DNA of 64,000 bases from Gorsachius magnificus (GCA_034008185.1 CM067084.1:68606612-68670611); one strand, 5' to 3'; counted from the first letter of the stretch, positions 12,149 through 23,479 are shown. Notes: a model not told the origin generated them from the sequence alone. A program made the numbers and translations.

Positions 12149-14128
12149 CTGGAGAAACAAAAGAGAAGGCTGAAATTTATAAGGAGGAAGGCAGAAGATA
12201 GCCCAATGTTGAGAAGCTCAGGCCCTGATCCAGTTTTGCGTGTCAGGGGACAGGGGGGAGACAGTGGGACTAAAAGCAGAGACGGTGTCCCTGTTGGTGC
12301 ATTTGGACCTACCCTTCTGCAGTAGGAGATCATGATGGTATACAGGCTCCGGGCTTTTTCCTTCAGCTCACTTACTTCAAGCACTCTCTCACATCTGGGG
12401 TAGGCCACAAAATCACGGAGTTTTGCCAACACACAGTAATTCTGCAAAGCAGACAAAAGAGGTACGCGTAACCCCGCACAAACACAGATTTAGGTTTCTC
12501 GCCCACCACTTACAAAATTTTACTGCCTCTGTGGGAACCTTGGGTTCCTACCTCTCTGTATGTGTAATCTATGCAACCATCAGTTAGGAAAATTCATGGT
12601 CAATATTTCCTAACAAAGATGTTTGGTCCAAATTAGCGCTTGGAAAAGTGCATAGACACAGTTCTGGTCTGCCAGCTTATTTACTTCTCACATGCTTTAG
12701 GAGGCAGCAGTGCCAATACAATCAAATCTGCTCCTGTAGTTTGTGGAGTTACCTACAGAATAGGTGCACTGTCTCCCTTTTGAGACAGCACCTGATTTAG
12801 CTGGCGAACAGATTATCAAGATATCACAGACATGATTCCTCTGTTCCTGTACATCCTGTACATACACAGGCAATTCTCTGAATACCAAGCAAAAGTTTTT
12901 CAGAGTAATTTTTACCTCAGACTTTTCGTTATCAAAATAAAGCACAGCCAGCATTAATTTCACAATGCCCTTGTGAAGCAGGTAAATAAATAGCCCATAT
13001 CTTGCTTTAAAGCAAGGGAAACTGAGGCACTGGACTCACATTGCCTGGTCTTTGCAATGAAGTGAGACACTGGCAACTCTGGAATTGGGATCTGGAGGGT
13101 CCTGTCCTGCAAGACTTGATGGAGTAGTTGCCTCTGGAAAAACATGTCAGACATCTCTTGGTTTGTCTGACATTTTCTACTTTTTATTTACTCAGCTGAG
13201 CACTGGGAAAAGAAGCAAAATACATTGTATATCCTGGAGCAGAACACTATGGCATAGACTCTGTGTGGAGGAGGCTGTTTTGTCTTTGCTGGGCGGTGAC
13301 TGCTGCTGTCTTTTCTCAGTACCACACTTCCATATCCTCAGGCATACTTTTTCTTTCTGGATGCAACATGTGGCAATTTAAAACAGGAAAAGCCAGCAAG
13401 GTATTCCTCCACTTCTTGTTGTTAAGACCACAGTGCCAGAAGCCACTCATGATATAAAGTGAAGTGGATGTATTAAGTGAAGAAAGTTTATTCTGCATTT
13501 CTTCTTTTAAACTATAACTCAAAGTTTTGTTGCACATACTTAACTTCTGAAAAGGTTCTGTCACAATAAATTAATAATGTACAAATGCTAATCACTTCAA
13601 AATATTGATTTCCTCATTTTTGAACTTTTAAACAAGTAAAATCTCAGAAGCTCCATAGGGATTTTAATAAGGTTCAAAATGAGATTTTTATTTTTTTGGT
13701 CACTCATCTCACTAGTTAATTAAGCTTTTAAAAATTCGTTTCAAACCTCTCCTCTGGGGTACAAATCTTAAGAGTTATCCTCTCTTTCCATTAGCTGCTT
13801 TTCCTGCAGAGCAGTAAGAAAGAAGTGTGAAAACTTACGTGTATGTCCAAGTAGAGCCGGGGCAGCATCTCCACACACGAGTCCTGCAGGAAAGAAGAAA
13901 GACCCATTGCAATTTTTTTTAGAGAGAAAGTTGTGTCAAAAGCAAGCAACCCACAGCGTCTTTGCGGGAGCAGTTTTTAGGTAGGCTCACCACAGCTTTG
14001 GAGGTCTGTAGCTCCTTAAAGGTCTCTGTGATTTCTTTGCTCAGAGACAAGATCCTCGAGTAGCAAGTTGGAGGGGCTGCGGTGGCTAACAGGGCAGCAG
14101 AGAGCAGGGCAACCAGGCTCAGCAGCAT
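12065..14128 (-). CDS. CYTL1: CYTL1, cytokine-like 1 (complete four-exon gene span)
   Basis: This gene encodes a small secreted cytokine-like protein, associated in mammals with cartilage and CD34-positive cells. The span joins four coding exons: 13991-14128, 13839-13883, 12313-12441 and 12065-12148. Together they give 131 residues, against 136 in human. Residues 1 to about 18 form a hydrophobic signal peptide. The mature chain begins near the PPTCYSR motif. Recognised family motifs are LPRLYLDIH, NYCVLAKLRDFVA, LYTIM and the final DLVFL-DDCNALE. Six cysteines fall at residues 22, 49, 64, 78, 102 and 113, the same count and spacing class as the human protein. All three introns are phase 0, with GT-AG ends, at 107, 1397 and 164 bp. 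The last dozen or so residues do not resemble the human tail. The start at 14128 has A at -3 and is the only one that opens the signal peptide. STK32B lies divergently to the right, as in human. Confidence 0.95.
12313..12441 (-). CDS. CYTL1: CYTL1 coding exon 3
   Basis: It encodes 43 residues (62-104), starting NYCVLAKLRDFVA and ending LYTIMISYCRR. The acceptor is TTTGCAG and the donor is AGG|GTAGGT. Cysteines at 64, 78 and 102 lie here. The KEKARSLYTIM segment is the family's predicted third helix. Confidence 0.93.
12960..13115 (-). repeat. Ancient MIR-like SINE relic in CYTL1 intron 2
   Basis: The plus strand contains 'agggaaactgaggcac' (13014-13029) and then decayed matches to the 'ttgcccaaggtca', 'gtggcagagctggga' and 'aggtc' blocks. 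This is the reverse complement of a MIR-like SINE. It lies within the 1397-bp intron between exons 2 and 3. The limits are approximate. Confidence 0.5.
13839..13883 (-). CDS. CYTL1: CYTL1 coding exon 2 (45 nt)
   Basis: A 15-codon in-frame micro-exon reading DSCVEMLPRLYLDIH. It is flanked on the minus strand by a pyrimidine-rich acceptor ending CTGCAG and a strong donor GTAAGT. The LPRLYLDIH core is a conserved CYTL1 motif, and the cysteine at residue 49 is one of the six. Confidence 0.93.
13991..14128 (-). CDS. CYTL1: CYTL1 coding exon 1
   Basis: It encodes residues 1-46: the start Met, a Leu/Ala-rich signal peptide ending around LLATAA, then PPTCYSRILSLSKEIT and a helix ending LQTSKAV. The donor on the minus strand is GTG|GTGAGC, with the intron beginning at 13990. 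Reading past the donor gives a non-homologous tail. This confirms that the exon ends here. Confidence 0.93.
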
Positions 14129-14241
14129 CTTCGTGTGGGGACCTTGTCCAAAGGAGGAGGAAGGGAGCTAAAAATTCACCGTTAGTGGTTAAGCAGTTAC
14201 TGGTAAGCATCAACGAGTAAGTTTGACAAGTCAGCCCCCAA

Positions 14242-14249
14242 TTAAATAG
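14242..14249 (-). promoter_or_regulatory. CYTL1: TATA-like box upstream of CYTL1
   Basis: The minus strand reads CTATTTAA within GACTATTTAATTGGG, 114 bp upstream of the start codon. A TATA box here would place transcription initiation near 14210-14220 and give a 5' UTR of about 85-95 nt. The assignment is from motif and position only. Confidence 0.4.
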
Positions 14250-14335
14250 TCTCCTGCATCAATGGGGAAAAAAAAAAAAGTCTGGGGGTGGTCCGAGCAG
14301 CAGCTTGCTGCCGTTTTAAATTTCCTGCCAGCCTC

Positions 14336-14342
14336 TGAGTCA
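14336..14342. promoter_or_regulatory. CYTL1: AP-1 consensus site in CYTL1 upstream region
   Basis: TGAGTCA is an exact match to the FOS/JUN (TRE) consensus. It lies about 90 bp upstream of the TATA-like box, a typical proximal promoter position. Function is inferred. Confidence 0.4.
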
Positions 14343-14349
14343 GAGCTGC

Positions 14350-16685
14350 TAGCGCTTTCCTGCCCGGAGCAGGGAATGCGGGCAACAAAAACAAACACTA
14401 CGGGTACTTCTCATTCCAGAAAGAAAACAATCTGGTGAGCATCTCAAGCCACAGAAATATGTATAAGAAACAGCACAGGGTTATCAAAGTGTCGTAGGCC
14501 TTGACCTGGGACGTGCTTTGGCACGCACGCCTCTTTCTTGAGAACGTAACGTACAGCTGAGGGACTACACAGGCTGCAGACAGAGAGAAGTCCATCCAGG
14601 AGCAGTGTCATGCGTTAGCAGCGTCAGCCAGACTCGCTTATCATCCTCAGCAGGCCTGAAAGGCAACCGCTATAAAGGAAACCTCCCAGGTCCAGTACCA
14701 TTTCCTCTGTCAACCAATGCAGATGCTCAAAATCTCTTGATCGAAACAACAGCGCTTGCTCTGGCTGCTGGGGGAGACCTGTGTATTTACACATTCACGG
14801 CCTCAAACAGAATGAATTCATCCCTATATGCTGTCTTAAATGTATAAAACCCATTTTGCTTTCTGAGTTGAATTTATAAGGCTCTGTTCTTTTATTAGAT
14901 ATCAGACGGAGCTGAGAAATCCAGATGCTGGATGCAGGTGTGAGGCTGAACATATGTTGTTCTTACATGTTAAATGTCCTGTAAAATGGAGGTACTCTTG
15001 AATGAAGAACTGGTTATGTCACAAGTTACACCCCCCCCCCCTTTCAAATTCAGATTCCAGCTAGGTATTAAACAAAATAATAAAGTATCTGATGAAGTAC
15101 TGCAATCCCCTGGCATTTCAGTAGACCAGGAAGGTTCAGCTGAAGGTGGGAGAAGGGGAAATGGCTGAACACCTGTAAAAGAAAGGGGCTTCCTACCAGC
15201 CATTTCAGAGAGAAAATCAGAGCCTTGAAAACTAGTTTTGGGGGAAAAGAAGTATTCTGTATATTGCAGAGGACTCTGGCTTAAATCCACCAAGACACCT
15301 GGAGGAAACAGGGAAAGAGAGCTGCATATTACTGTCTTGTTACACATTTCTTTGCTTTCATAAGGAACGATTGGTTTAGTAACAGCATGTTCTCCTGAAG
15401 GTTAAGGTCACAGATAGTCAGAAAGGAAAGAAAAGTTGGGAGTCCTGGCTGGGGGGAATTTAGGACTGGCCTTGGCGAATGGGATGCTGGGTCTTATTTT
15501 CAGGAAATGGGGTTGCCCAGACAAGTGAATGAAGAGGCCAGGGAAAGTGGAAACCTTCTGAGATGGCTCCAAGCAGCTGGATCACAGATCTAAACACAGC
15601 TACCTGAAGCACGTCCACGGGAAGGATGTTAGTCTTTCCTTGCCAGGGAGGAAACAGACTCTTAATCACCAGCTCATTACTGTAAAGAGTAGCTGAGGGT
15701 AGGAGTCAAATATTATCTTTCTATCACGTCCTCGTTTGGCAAGCTGCTAAAATGTAGTTGCTCTGCCAGAAGAGCAGTCTTCTGAACAGCATAAATGCTC
15801 TCCCAAGACAAGAAGTCAGCAACCCAGGTGCTGCTAAGGATGGCTTCAGAATGAAGCATTTGCTTTTTTTTTTTTTAAAGTGCAAGAAATACTCTCTTTC
15901 TTGGTATTTTATTAAGCCTACGGGGATAACTCGATTTCAAACTGCAGTTAAATACTATGGATCATGTTCTAAAGGATAGATGTCAAAATGACTGGGACAA
16001 ACGTGGCCTTGTGGCCACTCTTCATCTGACATGAAACACCAGCAAAACAACTCTCCAAGTCCTGTGTCCTGGGCATATTCAGGCAGCTGACAGCTATTTA
16101 AGAACCTGTCTCTCTCTCGGATGGGGTAATGTTCAAGGTGCCAACAACAATTTGTAATTACATTATGAACTGAGCTATACAATCACTGCCTAGGGCCAGA
16201 GAGGCTAGTGTGTAGCTTTCCACAGCCTAACCCAATTCCCCGTCTCCCAAGTTGGGGTGAAAGCCCCCTGCCACAGAAGCCTCACCCAGTGGTCATGTCT
16301 GAGGGAACCTGGCATAAGCGCTGAATGCCACCTACTGCAGTCACAGCCCTCGGCTCCAAGAAGACATCCAGAGGAGGAAAAGCCCAGCACCTGCGTAGCA
16401 CTGAGAGCTTATGATTTTTGCCCCCAAAGTGGGAGACCCAGAGTTAATTTCTTTCTCCATTTCTGAAGGCGCAGGGTGTTGGGTTGCATGGCCATGTTCT
16501 GAGGTAGTGATGAAGGGAAGGGGGAGGCCAGAACTGCCGCCCACCATTCATGCCTTTGCGCTTGAAGTCTGCCTGGCCCCATGCTTGCAGCCTGCATACC
16601 CACGACTCTTGTCCTAAGCGGTGAGATTTGCTCAGCCCCACTCACTTGCAGAGACGCTTTGCCACAGGCAGACATGGGAAATGAT
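14350..16685. other. Intergenic stretch upstream of CYTL1
   Basis: No exon is recognised. It contains an 11-base C run (15031-15041) and a T run near 15865-15877. The frame at 14970-15347 (minus strand) has no family signature. Distal CYTL1 regulatory sequence could lie here, but nothing specific stands out. Confidence 0.45.
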
Positions 16686-16689
16686 CCAC

Positions 16690-16790
16690 CCATTAAGTTT
16701 CTTCTGCAGAACGGGGAGATGCAATGACTTGCTGAGCGACCAAGCTCTTCTGGGCCCAGAGAGCAGAGCAAAGGCTGGATCCAGGCCTCA
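16690..16790 (-). repeat. Ancient MIR-like SINE relic
   Basis: The plus strand segment 'acggggagatgcaatgactt' (16711-16730), followed by 'agagcaaaggctggatccag', resembles the reverse complement of the MIR core and tail ('aatgggga..gtgacttg..', 'gcagagctggatt'). It is heavily decayed, so this is a tentative call. Confidence 0.4.
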
Positions 16791-16799
16791 CCAAAACAT

Positions 16800-19245
16800 T
16801 TAACCAAATTAAAAAAAAAAGTGTGCTTTGTGAAGGTGCAAAATTGCTGAAGTAATTCGCTCTGAAGTTTTTGCTCAGCTGCAGTAATCCTGCCTTGTGG
16901 TTTTCTTTGATCCCATATAAAGTAACTCAAGGAAAGCCACCTGTGAGGGATGTCTGCTCAAATAGTTAAAAAAAATGAGCTACCCTCAGAAATACTAGTG
17001 AAAAAAGGATTTATTTTTTTTCAGAAAAAAAAAGAAGGACCAGAGTTTAATTTCCTTACCTAAATCTTCTCCTCCTTGGGCCAGATTACATGCATAGTTG
17101 ACTCTGACCCAGATGGATATTTTCCAAAGTCTGCTAGCTCATCAGCACTTCTGCACATCTCAACATGCAGAATATGCAACTCAGTTCAAAAAAGACAAAT
17201 CCTCTCAGTCATTTTCTATTTGTAGCTCATCAGCAAGATTATCCTTGAGCTCTGAGTACATTCAACTTATGGTCCAGATATGAGCAAATAACTTCTTTTT
17301 CTCTAAGAAGCTCACTGGTGACTTCAGGAGGACTTGCTAGTGACAGCCGGCACTGGGAGTCCTTTCAGTCTAAGGCACCAAATACACGGTTTCCGAAGCC
17401 CTTGAAACTCCAGACTCTCTTTTCAGTGACAGCTTTTATCCAGTCACTTATGCAAAGCCAGTTATTAATGCTGGTGCATACCCTGCCTTGGGCAGAGAAG
17501 GTCTTTAACAGGGAGACACAAGCTGTTCTTCACAAAGGCTAATAGCATCTTAGAGGCAATATTCAAAAGGGACATGGAAATAGGCTTTAGTGCTACAGGA
17601 GGGGAAGGGGCAAAGATCAAAATATGTCAGAGTCAAAACTCGCCTAAGGATTGCCTCTGTGGAGAAGCTGCTATTTACAGCCCTTCCAGTCTGCAGGACA
17701 GCTCTCAGGCTGGCGTTAGAAGGGGGCACAGCAGGAGACGGTTGGTGCCACCCTATTTGTGATGAACATCATCACATGGGTGTCTCCACCACAAACGCAT
17801 CCTCACCAAAGTCCTCAATTCAGTGAGCATACGGGGGCTCTGAGGGCTCAGGACACACACTCCCTGAGCTTTGCATTAACTCTTGAGGCTGATGATGTCG
17901 CTACAGCCCCCAGTGCTATTTACAGTGCATTTATTTACTCTTTCACAAGGAATATTCCACATGGGCTGAGGGGGAACTTAGAAGCCTATCATGACACAAC
18001 TGCGTATATATTTTTTTTAAAAATATTTTGAGCTATGTTGTCCTTTTGCTTCCAAGTTACTGAAAACTCAGACAATAATATTTTTCTAAAAGTCAAAGGA
18101 TTCACTATGCAGGCAGAAATTCCTCCCATGTTTGAACAGTCTACTAGGGCCTCCACCAAATTTTGACAAAAGCCCTTTCAAGTTGCTGACTTTCTAATAC
18201 CAAAATCCACTTGTTTAGGAAAAATGTTTATTTTAACATAGTTGGGGGCTGCCATGAGACACCTCATGAAATGAGCTTCTGATTACACTGAAAAATAGGA
18301 AAAGAAAAGTAAAACAGCATTTTACAGAGAAAGCCCTGTGTATTCAAGAAGTGATTCAAAGCCCTGGGACTCGGTTGGCTGTTGTGGCAAAGGTGTCACT
18401 TCTTGCTTCGGGGCAGAGCTAAACTGCCCTGCAGGCTTCGATCCCAGTACGAGGCTTTTTGGGAACCCTGGCATTTTGACTGTCTTTGTTGTGTTTTTCC
18501 CTTGCTGTGCAACAGTGCACTTTGTTGAGCCTTTCTGTAGGCATCAGCACTGAGTTTTGGGGTAGGGGTTGGGCAGCCTCACCGATCGCCCTGGGTCGCA
18601 GGGGTGCTGGTGCCCAGCACTGCCAGCTGCCCCGCTGCTGAAGGGAAGCTGGGTACGGCAGCGCAGCGTGCCTGCGTTTGCAGCTGGGGTAATCACACGT
18701 GTCTCCTCTTCTCTTTCGCGCCAGCAGTCAGACTCTGCTGGTGATCTGCGTGGCCTGGCCAAGCTGTGGGCAATGGACAAGGCAGGCAGGACCTCAGGGC
18801 TGTCAATGGGGTGGGGTGGCAATGCCATTTCCCCCTGAGAGTTCAGCAAAAGTCCTCTTTGCTTACTCAGTGGTACAGGCTTCTTTTTTTCTACACTGCT
18901 GTTGTTATTTTTAAAAATTTACATATATATTGAGGAAAGAGATGTTACTGCTCAAAAGCCTGTTCTTAGATAAAATGGTTATAGCTAAGTTGTCTGGGTC
19001 AGAAAAAAGAATGAGATGCTCTGAAATCTGGAGGTCTTGCCAGAACATACCTGGCACTGGGCACTTTCCTGGTGGGAAAACATATGGAAATGGGGAGTCC
19101 TGCAGTCCAGGACAAGAGACAGAACAGCCCAGCAGGGCTGAGGAACATGAATAATTTCCTCGTGCTGCCTCGGACCGGTGACCGAATCATTGACACTGGC
19201 TGTGCTCACCAGCCCTGTCCGTGGGCAGTGTGTCCAGCCTGCCTT
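16800..19245. other. Intergenic stretch with no gene recognised
   Basis: It is mostly unremarkable. Between 18560 and 18840 the composition becomes GC-richer and long frames appear on both strands, without codon or domain evidence for a gene. A tRNA-like B-box ('gcttcgatccc', 18436-18446) lacks a matching A-box and cloverleaf. Confidence 0.45.
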
Positions 19246-19246
19246 T

Positions 19247-19292
19247 CATAGAATTGTTTAGGTTGGAAAAGACCTTTAAGATCATCATTAAG
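19247..19292 (-). mobile_element. CR1 LINE 3' end fragment
   Basis: The string beginning 'catagaattgtttaggttgg' is the reverse complement of the highly conserved CR1 3' terminus, which also supplies the following 'aaaagacctttaagatcatc'. Only the terminal few dozen bases are clearly alignable. The element is severely 5' truncated or decayed. Confidence 0.8.
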
Positions 19293-19429
19293 ATTCCAGA
19301 TGCCCTTTGCAGCAGGGCTGGGGCTCGGGCAGCAGGCTCCTGCATCCCCTTTTTTTGGGTGCATGGGGCTCAGAACGGTGGCAGTGCCCGGGATGGCTCG
19401 GAGGTGTCCGCACGAGTGTCTGTCGCTGC

Positions 19430-19520
19430 GGTGCAGACGTAGCCCGGCTTGTCTGTGTCTTGGCTGCTGTCTGTGTAATGGGGATAATGGTATTTCCCAC
19501 GGACGCTGTGGGAACGCAGC
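19430..19520 (+). repeat. Ancient MIR-like SINE relic
   Basis: 'tgtctgtgtaatggggataa' (19468-19487) with 'tggtatttccca' matches the MIR block that normally reads 'cagtttcctcatctgtaaaatggggataataa'. The flanks are weakly similar. The match is short, so confidence is moderate. Confidence 0.42.
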
Positions 19521-19524
19521 CATC

Positions 19525-22150
19525 AGCACCAGGGAGACGGGAGATTACACGGTTTTAGCCCTGTCAGTGAGACCCTTTTCCGTGACTGCAAAGCTTATTG
19601 ATTCAAGTAATGCAGGGTTTAGAGTCTTAAGCTTTCACCGCCTTGCTAAGAAAAAGGCAATTTTACCTCAGAGCAACTCGCAGATCTCTGCGGTGAAATG
19701 GCCGGGTGCTTCCAGCCTGGCTGCCCGGCCAGGGGTGGGCACGGGCACAGCCGCCTCCTTTCTCCCCTGGCAGCACCCAAGTGCCTGTTCTGGGCTCCGC
19801 CTGGTCTTCGAGACCCTCATGCCTGCGACTTATCTTTAGGTAATACTGTTCTTTAGTAACACTGAAGTAAGAGCCCCGATAACAGGATTTTGGGGACAGA
19901 GCCCTCTTCGGGTTCAGACCAGCGTTCAGCAGTAAAAGCAAATTATTGGCGCTTTCCTGCCCTCCCCTTGCCCTCGCTCCCCCTCTCCTTCCCCATGCAC
20001 ATGCAAATGTGGCAGATCGCTCCAGGTCTTATCATTGCTGGTCAGCTTCCCACCCTCCCTAATTACACTCCCGATGAAAAATGGTGTCAGCCAGCAAGGA
20101 ATGTATCAGAGGTGATACAAATACATGCATTCATCTACGCAATTTGTCCCCAATACAAGCCCACTGGGGAATTCAAGGGCTGAAAAGACGCAAGGCGGGA
20201 GCTATCTGCTCTCAGGGGCTGTCCCTCCAAGGAGCCCTTGTCTATGCTGTGATTAATCTGCAAGAAGAGGAGGGCCTTAATATTCTCAGACTGGTATTCC
20301 CGCACCTTTCAGAAGCTTTATATGTCACTAAAAGAAAATAAATGGATGAGACTGAAAGTGCAGCTCTGTATAACAACCCAGTCTGAGCCAAACAGGAATC
20401 CGAAGCGACATCTCTGCTGAACTACAGCCTGCACAGGAGCCTTTTAGTAGCTGCTTAGCATGCTGGCGGGCTCAGTTTGCTATTTATTCCTGCCTAGAAA
20501 CCTGCAAACGTCAAAGCTTCTGTTGCTGTGTATATTTCTAGATACAAACAACAGTTCCTCCATCAGGCGAGCACAACCACCAGGTAAAATAAATTCTCAT
20601 CTCAGCTGGCTGAGAAGGTGAAGTACAGGTCCACATAATGCATCACATCACCATAGTTCTAATTTCTTTTCTATATGCGGGTTTTTCACGTATTATATTT
20701 AAGCATAGTGGAACAAATCCTGCCATCGCTGAAATCAATGACACAAGCCCCAGACTCCTGCAGATCCACATTCTCACCCTACGTTAAAACTTGTGTTCAG
20801 CTCATTGGCCTCAGTAGCGCAAAAGCCCCGAAGCCAAAGCAAGAGTAAATCAGATGCATTATTTCTTGTTTCTCACGGAGAGCATTACCTTTCAGGGTCC
20901 TGTCTCTTGGAGATACAAAACAGGCTCAAAGCTGCCTTTGCCAGTGCCCTAAACCAAAATGATGTGACATGTGCCTTGTACAGGTGTAAATACTCTTCTG
21001 TGGAACAAAAATGTATAAAATAGGGTGGAATAGTTGGTGATCTGCTCTACTGGGTAAAATCCAGAAGTGATGAAAATAAGTGGAGTTTCATTCTGGCTAG
21101 GAAAACAAATAAAGTTAATAATTACATTTTTGTTCCATCAACTTGCCTTGAAACAAAGGAAAAATAAATATCTGAGCACGTCAGAAAGCGGTGTCAATAC
21201 CAGACTGTGTTTCAGCTGTAATTGACATTTAAAGCTGAATTTCATTCTTCAGTGCAACTTTTTGGTTTTAAATCCTTTTGATAAAGATAAAAAAGGAAAA
21301 AGAACCTCCTGCTGCTGCTGAAGCACATGCAATGAATTCCCAGATGACTAAGCATCCCTATGAGTGTGGTTTTAGCTTCTATTTGTTTAAGTTGGTTGAC
21401 TAAGAAAAGGTTTCATTGGAGATCCGTGAAATGTAGCTGCATGCATGCACGGTACAGCGGATAGCGCTCTATGGTGGTAAGACCGTAGCTTGTGGTGGGG
21501 TCTTGCCCGCAGCCGGAGGTTGCCCTGATACACCAGCAGAGGCAGGGCAGAGGCTGTGTTGCCCCCTGGCTGGGTGTAGGCAGCGTTCACAGGTAGTTTT
21601 GAGAGCATCTGCAAGGCCGAGGCGCCAGGCGGGCCCCTCCTGCCTGGGCAGCTGCTTCTCGGGCAGCTTCCCCAGAGCGCCCGTGGGGACGTTAACCCAG
21701 CCCCCCTCGGCACGGGGTGCCAGGGCAGCCAGTGCCCGGGCAGGGACGGGTGCTCACGGTCACTGGCTGGGAGAAAGGCGAGTCACATCCAAGGGTGGCC
21801 TGGGGGACTTTCTCAGCAACAGGGTGTCTACTTACTGCACGGTTTTATAAAGTTTCACTTTACCCTTATAATTATTCCCCAAAAGAAAGAGAAATAATGA
21901 TACGAAACTGAGACAACATTACAGCTGGGTAATGTACTGAGGAATGCACCGAGGGGTGGCACAAAGAGAAATATTTCCAGTGAAGGATCACTCCAGTTGC
22001 AGCGTTTCATGCCTTTTATGCGTAGAACAAGCCAAGGTCTTTAATGTCTATACTTTTAATTTTGGACCATTAAGCTAATTTCCATTAGAAGACTAATCAA
22101 ATGAACATTTATTTTCCTCCTTTCTATTTGGCTGCAGCTTTTCTAGTTTT
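19525..22150. other. Intergenic stretch with candidate regulatory DNA
   Basis: No exon is recognised. The part from about 19975 to 20345 is compositionally mixed and rich in transcription-factor-like motifs, including an octamer ATGCAAAT at 20001-20008 embedded in 'cacatgcaaatgtg'. The part from 21500 to 21760 is GC-rich and opens spurious frames on both strands. Neither looks coding. Confidence 0.4.
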
Positions 22151-22156
22151 GTTTTG

Positions 22157-22177
22157 GTTTGTTTGTTTGTTTGTTTG
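22157..22177. repeat. (GTTT)5 microsatellite
   Basis: Five uninterrupted GTTT units plus one base. It may be the decayed tail of a minus-strand retroelement, but no element body was recognised beside it. Confidence 0.9.
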
Positions 22178-22179
22178 AT

Positions 22180-23275
22180 GTTTTAGAAGGGTTGGGGCTG
22201 GGGAAGTGAGAACTTGGCTTGATTTAAAATGTAAATGCGATTCTATCAATCTTTCCCTCCGCTAATAGGCTGCCTGGGCATTTTAAGGGCATATAGTGAA
22301 AAGGAAACGGTGGCTGCTAAAGAAAAGCCACCCCCTGCTGTTCCTGTTCATATTTATTTCACAATCAGCCCATTGAAATGGTGTGATTCACACTCTGATG
22401 CCGTCGTCGTCTAGCTGGCAAAGTCACTGGTGAATTTGAAGAGGTTTCCCAAGCTGAAAGCCAGGCAAACTGCATTGGGGGCAAAAAGCAATCTTATCAG
22501 CATCGAGAGCTCGTGAGTCACTACAGCCATCTCTCTTGCTGAGAGCTGAGGCTGCCCTTGCAAATGAGAAGCTCTCTTGAAGTAAGAAGCCGTCTTCAAA
22601 AACCTGTGAAAGCGTGTTGCTTTTGAAATGTAAAGTGTCCTTCTGATATACATATCCATAGAGTATACAGCAGTAAAGTCATGCTGAAGTTTGCAGAGGC
22701 AATTTAAAGGTTCTTTGTTAAAACATTGTTCCTCAAATAAATAGCCCCCAAAGGGTAAAAGCATGTGTGAGTGCACAAGGGGGAAAGAGGCTGCCCAGTT
22801 CCCCAGTAATCTTGGGTAAACACTAAAGGAAAACCCTGCCTGTTTACCTTAAGTTATCCAGAGTTAATATATTCATCGTCTGCCTTATAACCAAGCAGTC
22901 TGTGTGAAATAATGACTTCCTGGCAACACAGAGACACGCGGCTGAAGCATTGTCTTTACTGTATTAATCACCATCTATCTTTGCGACGAGTATTACCTTA
23001 CACCCTTCCACTGCCTTAAGAGAAAAGCTTGGGAGCCAGTACTGACATCAGAATAGCCTAAGAGATAAATGAAGATCACTAGAGACTGGATTAATGGAAA
23101 TAATTAAATCCAATAGGATTATGTGTTTGGCTATGAGTTTTTGTGTAGAATTTCTACTGTAATGCCAGAGCTCATTATATGGCAACAATAGAGGTTGCAA
23201 AAAAATGTGCTGAGTTTATTACTACACATTTTCTCATTAATCATGGGATAAATATTAGCCACTAGTCAGAATTGC
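22180..23275. other. Intergenic stretch with no gene recognised
   Basis: A 121-codon minus-strand frame (22411-22776) lacks homology that I recognise. The 22240-22460 part is complex non-repetitive sequence and could be a conserved non-coding element, which cannot be judged without alignment. Confidence 0.4.
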
Positions 23276-23279
23276 CATG

Positions 23280-23470
23280 AAAAAGGTGAATGTAATCTTA
23301 GGATGTGTCAGAGGAGTTAGAGCCAGCAGGGACAAGGAGATGTCACACTGATAGGTGTGTGAAAGCAGGGACCTGCTCACCTGGCATATTGCATACACTT
23401 CTGGTCACCCATGGGCGAGGAGGATGAATTCAGACTGCACAGGGTGCAGAAGGAACAGTGTGAATATTCA
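23280..23470 (+). mobile_element. Old CR1 LINE fragment (ORF2 3' part)
   Basis: The order of blocks matches CR1: 'aaaaaggtgaatgtaatctt' near 23280, the 'ccagcagggacaaggagatg' block at 23324-23343, 'ttctggtcacccatg' at 23400-23414, and 'gaggatgaattcagactg' at 23420-23437. This is the stretch that encodes the ORF2 C-terminal part in intact copies. It is too divergent to translate. Confidence 0.75.
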
Positions 23471-23479
23471 GTGAACGGG

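Noticed and set aside
11950..12456. 168-codon continuous minus-strand frame over CYTL1
   Set aside because: It simply reads through exon 3, the intron and the exon 4 region in a shifted frame; homology and splice sites show that the real product is spliced.
16409..16930. 173-codon minus-strand frame
   Set aside because: It has no recognisable domain, overlaps a MIR-like relic and lacks splice or promoter context.
18395..18450. Possible tRNA gene suggested by a B-box-like 'gcttcgatccc'
   Set aside because: No acceptable A-box or cloverleaf arms are found at the required spacing.
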